Below are positions 58,150 to 64,000 of a stretch of DNA of 64,000 nucleotides, piece after piece (position 1 is the stretch's first letter; every line of letters begins with the position of its first letter). Source of the DNA: Linnemannia elongata (taxonomy: Eukaryota > Mortierellomycota > Mortierellomycetes > Mortierellales > Mortierellaceae). Below the pieces are notes generated by a model, which was not told the origin of the DNA, ran no database searches, and was given only the letters and a program-made list of their open reading frames with translations. Location: contig JAXBDG010000014.1 of NCBI GenBank assembly GCA_036320915.1, positions 124,001 to 188,000 on the forward strand. The letters run 5' to 3'. Position numbers and translations under genes: made by a program.

Positions 58150-58854
58150 CTAGGCCTTGCCGCCAGTCTTGGTAGTGCCACCGTTCTTCTTGAGCGTATT
58201 CTGGATCTGCTTGCGCAAGTTATCGGGGCATTTCGAGAGGACTTGGGTGAGGCCACTGTTGCCGACATCTGCCTTGAGCTTGTCAAACGACTCGTACTGC
58301 TTGACCATAGGGTAGAGGCAGTCGCAGATGCCGGAGATGGCGCCCTTAGTGAGCTTATCAATACCAGCCTTGACGGCTTTGACGACCCAGTTGTTTTTCT
58401 CGCACCACGAACCAGAGTTCTTCATCTGCATGAAGATGCCCTCGGCAAATTCGCCCTTGAAAATCTTGCCAAGCGCCTCCCAGTAAGTCTTGAAGTAGTT
58501 CTTGACTTCACCAAAGATGCCGCGCTTGACCATGACCGGGTAGCTGCGGCGGCGGGCAGGGGCGGGAGTAGTCTCCGCGTCGGGGTCATCCGTGGGAATC
58601 TGGAGCTGATCGAACATGGTGTCGAAATCGTTGTCGAGCTGGGCATCGGACTCGTCGCAGAAAATCTCAAAAAGCTGGCAAATCTCCTGCGCATTGGTGT
58701 CCTGCGCAGGAGTGTCTTGCGCTGGGGTGTCTTGCGCTGGGGTGTCTTGCGCTGGGGTGTCTTGCGCTGGGGTGTCTTGCGCGTGGACGCCGCTGCTGAG
58801 GACCATGAGGGCGCAGATGAGGACGAAGAGTCCTTGGAAGAGTGTGAACTTCAT
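58150..58854 (-). CDS. Secreted protein with DTPAQ repeats
   Basis: A single exon of 234 residues. A signal peptide (MKFTLFQGLFVLICALMVLS, cleavage probably after GVHA) is followed by six copies of a five-residue unit (DTPAQ, the last DTNAQ), an acidic stretch, and a dibasic site at VMVKR-GIFGEV that would suit Kex2-type processing. The C-terminal 120 residues have amphipathic helices and four cysteines (WCEKNN, ICDCLYP, SKCPDN) and a basic tail. No family recognised. TATA box about 125 bp upstream. It lies inside the spacer of the large inverted repeat and has the same upstream layout (repeat tract, then 25S fragment) as the cysteine-rich genes. Confidence 0.75.
   Translation of the reverse strand: MKFTLFQGLFVLICALMVLSSGVHAQDTPAQDTPAQDTPAQDTPAQDTPAQDTNAQEICQLFEIFCDESDAQLDNDFDTMFDQLQIPTDDPDAETTPAPARRRSYPVMVKRGIFGEVKNYFKTYWEALGKIFKGEFAEGIFMQMKNSGSWCEKNNWVVKAVKAGIDKLTKGAISGICDCLYPMVKQYESFDKLKADVGNSGLTQVLSKCPDNLRKQIQNTLKKNGGTTKTGGKA
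58696..58785 (-). repeat. 15-bp in-frame tandem repeat coding DTPAQ
   Basis: Four exact copies of GGTGTCTTGCGCTGG on the plus strand flanked by two variants. The exact identity suggests recent expansion by slippage or unequal exchange. Confidence 0.85.
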
Positions 58855-58978
58855 GGTGTGAGAAAAAGGGAAGTGATTTTTTGGTTGCGAGTTAGGTTGT
58901 CGAAGAGGCAGAGGATTGTCGGCTGGGTTGGCTGGGCTGGCTAGATGATGACGAACATAACAGTGTACATAGGGTGGG

Positions 58979-58986
58979 TTTATATA
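58979..58986 (-). promoter_or_regulatory. TATA box of the DTPAQ-repeat gene
   Basis: GGGTATATAAACCC on the minus strand, about 125 bp before the start codon. Confidence 0.6.
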
Positions 58987-59284
58987 CCCGCGTTGAGCTC
59001 GTATCTCTCAAGATGCACACTCCCCCTGACTGACTTCTTTGGTCAATGCTCTTTGGTCAAACCAGCACCAAGGATGACTGTTTAGTATCATTATTCGTCC
59101 ATGGATTCAATGGACTCATCGATCCCAAAGACTACACAGAATTGAATACTAATGCCTTGTGCCCTTCTCTGTCTGTCTCTCTTCTCCCTCTATGTCTATG
59201 AGGTCAGATTGTGCAGTAGAGCCATGCAAATACTGTCAATGAAGCGATGAGAGACAAAAACAGGGTGTGCATGGGTGTCCAGGG

Positions 59285-60125
59285 GACGCAACCAGCAAGA
59301 TCCCTTGATCGTTTCCTGTCCCTTGATCTTTCCTATCCTTTTTTGTTACAGTTCGTAGCTTTCCCCATTCCAAATGCCAATCCTTGATGTTGTCCCTTGA
59401 TTTTTATGCTTTGACGTCCCTTGATTTTTATGCCTTGACTTTATCCCTTGTCCCTCGATGTTGTGTCAATTGGTGACATCCGTTGGAGACGCCCTTTGGT
59501 GTTGTCCCTTGAGTTTGTCCCTTGATGTTGTCTCTTGGTGTTGACCTTTAGTCTTTCCAGACCCTGTTCTTTTCTGTGTTCTTTAATCCCTCTCTCTGAC
59601 ATTCCTTAAACGTCTCCGGCATCCCTTAAACTTTCCCGGCATCCCTTATATTTTCCCGCCATCCCTTGATCATTTTTCTATTATCTCCTTTCTTCCATCA
59701 TGCCTTGACCTTTTACCATCCCTCCTCATTTATACGTTTCGTTGATTTTTTTGGCGTCCCTCCTCATTTATACGTTTCGTTGATCTTTTTGGCATCCCTC
59801 CTCATTTCTGCATTTCGTTGATCTTTTTCTCACTCTCAGCTAACACGCTGGGTCTTTTTGACGACCATTTCCATCCCCTTTTGCTTCCCCCCATTACTGA
59901 TTTTCCAACTCCTTGATTTTTCCTACTCCTCGATTTTTCTCGTTCCGTCAACCATTCTTTCTCTTCACCCCTTGATGTTGTCCACTGATGTGGTTTCTTG
60001 ACATTGTCAATTGCCCTTGTCCGTGGGTGTTGTCCCCTGATGTTGTTTCTAGCTATATCACTAGGCTATCCCTTGTCATTGTTCCTTTGTGTTACTTCTA
60101 GCTGCTTTCCTTGAAGTCGTACCTT
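59285..60125 (-). repeat. CCTTGATGTTGTC-type degenerate repeat tract, middle
   Basis: Same family and orientation as the tract at 56190-57070 (TCCTTGATGTTGTCCCTTGA, TTATGCCTTGAC, CCGTTGGAGACG), but a different copy, not part of the identical inverted repeat. It includes a nearly exact local duplication TCCCTCCTCATTTATACG at about 59719 and 59756. Confidence 0.75.
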
Positions 60126-60144
60126 GACTGGTATTGAGTGAGCG

Positions 60145-60203
60145 TCCTAATATCGAAGGATCAAAAAGTAATGTCACTATGAACGCTTGGCTGCCACAAG
60201 ACA
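60145..60203 (-). pseudogene. 25S rRNA fragment, middle cassette
   Basis: Minus strand: CTTGTGGCAGCCAAGCGTTC then ATAGTGACATTACTTTTTGA and TCCTTCGATATTAGG. It covers the same rRNA window as the other fragments and is slightly closer to functional 25S at the GCGACxTxGCTTTTTGATCC positions. It ends at CTTGTGG, the same rRNA position at which the MITE interrupts the left arm, and is followed by unrelated sequence. Confidence 0.8.
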
Positions 60204-60476
60204 TTTATTATACCCTCACAGATATTAGGGTCGCTCGATTGCGAATTTGTCATTTTTCTATCAACTGCGTAGGCCTTCTAATACGAAAATACGAACGCAC
60301 AAACTTACGACCCTCGACATATTTCGCAAACATAAGGTGCGCGTTTGGCAATAGTAGAAATCGTCAAACGAAAAGAAACATAAAATCCTTTTCTCGTTCA
60401 GAAGAGTCAAACACCACTCCATCTACCTCTCTCACAATCAATTGGACACACCTCTTCCCTTCACTCCACCTACACC

Positions 60477-60803
60477 ATGGCTCCTATCAACAACAACAAG
60501 AACGTCCAGCTCAAACTCAGGGATCTCCCTCGTCGTGCAAAAGGTCGTCGCGTCTCTCTTGACCCCCAAGACAACCAGTCCGTAAGTACAACAATTAAGA
60601 CTACACACCAAATAAAAGAACAGCCCCGCCCGTTTCTGTCAACCCTGTGTGTAACAATTGTTTTCTTTTTTGTTCTCGTTTAGTTGACACTCTTGTAGTC
60701 CTTCTCCTCTGAGGTTGATACCGTATCCCATCAACCCTCTGCCTCTTCGTATGAGACTCCTCGTTCTCCGTATCCTTCGTTGCCTTGTTTTGAACCAGGA
60801 TAG
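60477..60803 (+). CDS. Possible small two-exon gene, unknown
   Basis: ATG at 60477 in a good leader context (CTCCACCTACACC) opens MAPINNNKNVQLKLRDLPRR. Exon 1 ends at 60581 before GTAAGT. An acceptor CTCCTCTGAG (ending 60713) in phase gives VDTVSHQPSASSYETPRSPY and a stop at 60801-60803, 64 residues in all. An earlier acceptor (GTTTAG, ending 60683) would give only LTLL then stop. A further intron-like signal (TACTAAC, then TTTTTAG) at 61146-61166 hints that the gene may extend or be broken. No homologue recognised. Confidence 0.35.
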
Positions 60804-61724
60804 TACTCCCGCGGGACCGTTGTCTGCCCAGACCACAGAGACCACGTCGTCCTCTTCCTCCTCCAAGGAAAAGAAAAACATGTGTATGAGGAAAAAAAAC
60901 GGGCAAAAAAGGGGTCATACTGTCGTCTCGTTTGATGAAATGGGTTGGCGTATTTGATTTGAGTACGTGAAAATGGATACTCGAAAAGAATACAAAAATG
61001 CGTACTCCCCTTTTGCATGTATTGAAATACACTCTGTCCCTTTTCGCGCCGTCTGAAAAAGGCTTTGACGACTCCTATGGCTAGTGTGGCGTCACTTCAG
61101 TCAAGTGGCAGTGCTCTGTTGGAACCCCGGCGTCCTTCCCAGGCTCCTACTAACTTTATATTTTTAGTTAACCACGACCAGAGGATGCTCAGAAAAAGGA
61201 ATGGAGTGCCCTCGTTTTATACAACCTAGCTGTCTTTCACAACGCCCTATGTACAGTACAGTACATTAACCACGTAAACATCGAATGCAGCTTGCACTAG
61301 ACTGATCAGCAATGGCCATCAACCAGAAGTAACCCTGAAGGATCATTGCTATCGTGTTTAAGGTCTAAGAGGAGGATGAGAGCATTAGTAGATAACTTCG
61401 CTGCGGACTTTACGCTGCGCATGGCAATGTTTTTTTTTCCTTAACGATAATAGTGAGTGAGACTGCTTTTACACATTTGAAATTTGACGGGACATGAAGC
61501 AGGCATGTCCCATTGCACTGCTTGCATGCCTGGCAAGACCCTGAACAAGACATGCCCTAAACCTTTCGCTCATTCGGAAAGGAAAATTGCGTGGCGCTAG
61601 AAACCTTGTATCCTTACTCGATGAAAGATATACTACTATTTGTAATGTTTTTGTACTTATTTAATCAGGTAGAAACGGATTTAATTTCCTTCTTCTGGCT
61701 TTAAGGTTGCTTTACGTAGCCGAT
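60804..61724. other. Intergenic
   Basis: No clear gene. Contains a branch-point-like TACTAACTTTATATTTTTAG (61146-61165) suggesting a stray intron end. Confidence 0.35.
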
Positions 61725-62040
61725 CTAGGTCAAAGACATTTTCAGGTGGGGAGTTTGGCTGGGGCGGCAAATCTATTAAAAGATAACGCGGGTGTCCTAA
61801 GAGGGACTCATCGAGAACAGAAACCTCGAGTAGAACAAAAGGGTAAAAGTCCCTTGATTTTGATTTTCAGTGTGAATACAAACCATGAAAGTGTGATCTA
61901 TCGATCCTTTAGTCCCTGGAAATTTCAAGCTAGAGGTGCCAGAAAAGTAACTACAGGGATAACTGGCTTGTGGCAGCCAAGCGTTCATAACAACGTTACG
62001 ATTTGATCCTTCGATGTCGGTTCTTTCAATCCTTTCTTTG
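61725..62040 (+). pseudogene. Partial 25S rRNA (domain V), longest fragment
   Basis: About 300 bases follow fungal 25S rRNA in order: GACATTTTCAGGTGGGGAGT, TTGGCTGGGGCGGCAAATCT, ATAACGCGGGTGTCCTAAG, GAACAGAAACCTCGAGTAGA, ACAAAAGGGTAAAAGTCCCT, TTTCAGTGTGAATACAAACC, GATCTATCGATCCTTTAGTC, AAGCTAGAGGTGCCAGAAAA, AACTGGCTTGTGGCAGCC and GATCCTTCGATGTCGG. Conserved positions have changed (for example GTAACTACAGGG for GTTACCACAGGG), and both ends stop inside the rRNA, so this is a displaced pseudogene and not a ribosomal gene. Its 3' part (from 61967) is shared with the left arm of the inverted repeat; its 5' part is unique. Confidence 0.9.
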
Positions 62041-62096
62041 AGATCACGTTTGGAGTTTCTTCATGAGTTGAATGATATCTAACTCCAATGGAACAA

Positions 62097-62977
62097 TAAG
62101 CGATATCTAGGAACTTCGTCAAGAGGCCACGCCAAGGCATAAAAATCTAGGGACAAATTGAGGGCATAACAAGGAATGGACAAATTCAAAGAATGCTGTA
62201 AAGTCACAAAATCCTAGAAAAAGATCAAATGGTGCTGGAAAAAGGTCAAAGGGTACTGGGAAGAGAAAGGCATGGTGGATAATGAAGGGGAAGTTGGAAA
62301 AAAGAAGGGGGTACTGGAAAAGAAATGGCTGCAGGAAAATGACCAAGCAAAAAGCAAAGAACAAGGACTGGAGAGATCAAGGGACAAACACCAATGGAAA
62401 TTACCAGAAGCAACTTCAACATCAAGGACCAGCATTATGGGTGAACATCGAGGATCAACAGCATGGAATGGAAAGAGGCAAGGAATAAGGGGAGGGAAAA
62501 GTCGAGGGATGGAAATCAAGGGATGGGGAAAATCAAGAGGTTGGAAAATCCAAGGGGTAAAGGACCAGATCAATGATAAACCCGAAAATAATACCAAAGG
62601 ACAACACTAAGAGACAGCATCAAGGACAACATCCAGGGATAACGCCAAGCGACATCTTCAATGGTCAGCGCCGGTCGTCAACCTCAAAGGACTACATCAA
62701 GGGACAACCAAGGGACAGCGTCAAAGGACAGGACTAAGGCGCGATACTATTGGACAAAATCCAGGGACAACATCAAGGCAAGGCATAAAATCAAGGGACA
62801 ACGTCAAGGTATAAAAATCAACGGGCAACGTCAAGGCATGAAAATCAACGGATAACGTCAAACAACATCATCAACGTACAACATCAACAGGGTCAACGCC
62901 AAATTCAACGGATGCTAAAAAAAAGATCAAAGGATAGGGGGAAAAGATCAAGGGATGCTTGAAAGACCAAGGGACGC
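62097..62977 (+). repeat. CCTTGATGTTGTC-type degenerate repeat tract, right
   Basis: Mirror copy of the tract at 56190-57070; on this strand it reads as repeats of AAGGGACAACATCAAGG. Confidence 0.8.
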
Positions 62978-63161
62978 TGGTACAGGCTAATTAGGGAGTC
63001 ACCGGGTCAAGAATGAGAAAGATCAAAGCCACACCGAGAAAGGATGGTGCCGAAAAAGGAGGGGGTGCCGAGAAGATGAGAAAAAGAGGACGCGCCAAAA
63101 GATCAAAGGAATGCTGAGAAGAGGAGTAGTACTGAAAGAGCCAAGTCGCCTTGTCCTTCGG

Positions 63162-63170
63162 TATATAAAT
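63162..63170 (+). promoter_or_regulatory. TATA box and spliced leader of the right cysteine-rich gene
   Basis: TATATAAAT is followed by a short 5' UTR exon ending ACGAACAAG (63229) and an intron 63230-63402 with GTAAGC donor and ACATACAG acceptor, 20 bases before the start codon. Confidence 0.65.
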
Positions 63171-63421
63171 GACACGTCTTGCTGTCTTTCGTTATTTATT
63201 ATCAGCAGCACTCTCCTCCCACGAACAAGGTAAGCAATTCACATGGCCCCTGGAACTGTAAATGATTTTCATTCGTGACTTCAACTATCACATCTCTGAC
63301 AAACGACTCTCTGAACGATGCCCTTCATATGCAGCATTCATCTTGCCCTCCATACCAATAGGCCTTATCCTCTTCTCCAACCAATCTCCACGACACATAC
63401 AGTCCAAGATATCACTTTGCA

Positions 63422-64000
63422 ATGCGTTTGACATTGGTAGTTCTTGCGTTGGCATTTCTGTTGTGCGTGCACTGTCAGTTGCTATGCGGTGAGCCTGGCG
63501 CACTTGAGGAGTGTTTCGATGCGGACTATCCCGACACAGAGCCCATTCAACCCGTGACGGATACCGACGACGTCCATACGGGTAATACCAGTGCCGAGGA
63601 GTATCCTGGGGAAAGGAAGGATAAAGAACTGCAAGCCAAAGGCATTCGACCCATCTCGTGCTTGACTGCCTGCAAACTCGACGCTTGCTTGAAGCAGGAG
63701 AGCCACAAGAAGGCATACAAGGATTGTCGATTGAATTGTCCTGCATGGAGAAACTGTATGGCGTCCCAGAAATGCTCAACTGCCGAAGCCCTCGACATGA
63801 GTTGCGACAGAAGGGACTGCATCGCCACCGACTTTTGTGGCAACGATTGCGTAGCGGGGAACACTATCGACATATCGAACTTGGCTGACGAAAAGTGCGA
63901 CTGCGTTCGATCGTGCTACGTGGGAGCGGGATATACCCCCAACTATATCACTTGCTATGGTTCCAAAATGTACAAGGATTGCTACGAATTCTTGAAGACG
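63422..64000 (+). CDS. Secreted cysteine-rich protein, right copy (3' end outside window)
   Basis: Identical in encoded sequence to the gene at 55155-55745 over the 193 codons present; the last three codons and stop lie beyond the window. Signal peptide, acidic segment and cysteine-rich domain as in the left copy. The two genes face each other's cassette across the spacer. Confidence 0.8.
   Translation, partial: MRLTLVVLALAFLLCVHCQLLCGEPGALEECFDADYPDTEPIQPVTDTDDVHTGNTSAEEYPGERKDKELQAKGIRPISCLTACKLDACLKQESHKKAYKDCRLNCPAWRNCMASQKCSTAEALDMSCDRRDCIATDFCGNDCVAGNTIDISNLADEKCDCVRSCYVGAGYTPNYITCYGSKMYKDCYEFLKT

Larger units (their letters stand above)
61967..64000. repeat. Large inverted repeat, right arm (cut by window end)
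   Basis: Mirror of 55167-57200. Here the 25S fragment continues upstream of the arm without the MITE, so this arm keeps the older junction. The arm runs to the last base of the window and probably further. Confidence 0.95.

Noticed and set aside
58131..58944. Long plus-strand frame opposite the DTPAQ gene (from 57892)
   Set aside because: Antisense to a gene with signal peptide, TATA box and Kex2-like site; the plus frame has no such features.
61725..62040. Functional 25S rRNA gene
   Set aside because: Only about 300 bases of domain V, with changes at conserved positions and no flanking rRNA.
1..64000. CRISPR arrays, operons, bacterial insertion sequences
   Set aside because: None seen; the DNA is eukaryotic, and the repeats found are microsatellites, degenerate minisatellites and inverted repeats.

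Overview
The window is nuclear DNA from a filamentous fungus. GT-AG introns carrying GTAAGT-type donors and CTAAC-type branch points interrupt most genes, the tRNA-Ser is of eukaryotic type, and long pyrimidine-rich leaders precede many genes. Gene content points to an early-diverging lineage, most likely Mortierellomycotina (Mortierella, Linnemannia or Podila): a giant NACHT-WD40 protein, Sel1-repeat proteins, F-box/LRR relics and many A/T and G homopolymer runs. The genus is inference, because no search could be run.

Layout, left half. A ribosomal protein pair, eL21 (minus, cut by the left edge) and uS4/RPS9 (plus), shares a divergent promoter (1-2728). A 12-unit Sel1-repeat gene with an in-frame TGA follows (3506-5709), then a short 25S rRNA-like scrap and a gene for a protein with a C-terminal membrane anchor (7616-9094). 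Next come a fold-back element, an unassigned gene (9720-10262), an unusually long ATG4 autophagy protease (11807-16613, minus), a Nop6-like RRM protein (18844-20150, minus) and two decayed F-box/LRR genes lying tail to tail (20690-22116). A single 8.65 kb open frame (24259-32910) encodes a 2883-residue NLR-like protein with two NACHT domains, pentapeptide repeats and about 22 WD40 units. A TMEM184/OST-alpha family membrane protein (33817-36917, minus) follows.

Layout, right half. About 7 kb has no recognisable gene (36918-44144). It is followed by a Ser/His/Gln-rich ORF (44145-45038), a bHLH transcription factor (47171-49347), a stretch rich in homopolymers, a tRNA-Ser(AGA) gene at 52260-52340, and two head-to-tail fragments resembling the C-terminal end of a LINE protein.

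The last 9 kb is the most unusual part. Secreted-protein genes sit in repeated cassettes with the same order and polarity: a fragment of 25S rRNA (domain V), then roughly 0.9 kb of degenerate CCTTGATGTTGTC-type repeats, then a TATA box, then the secreted-protein gene. There are three such cassettes. Two of them form a large inverted repeat with no length difference (55167-57200 and 61967-64000, at least 2034 bp per arm and running off the right edge). The left copy carries an 80-bp hAT-like MITE with an 8-bp target duplication inside its rRNA fragment; the right copy lacks it.

The housekeeping genes (eL21, uS4, Nop6-like, ATG4, TMEM184, bHLH) are ordinary chromosomal content. The NACHT protein, the Sel1 pseudogene, the F-box relics and the terminal repeat region look like accessory, fast-changing DNA. 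Exon limits were read by eye and checked for phase; every multi-exon model given with coordinates sums to a whole number of codons.
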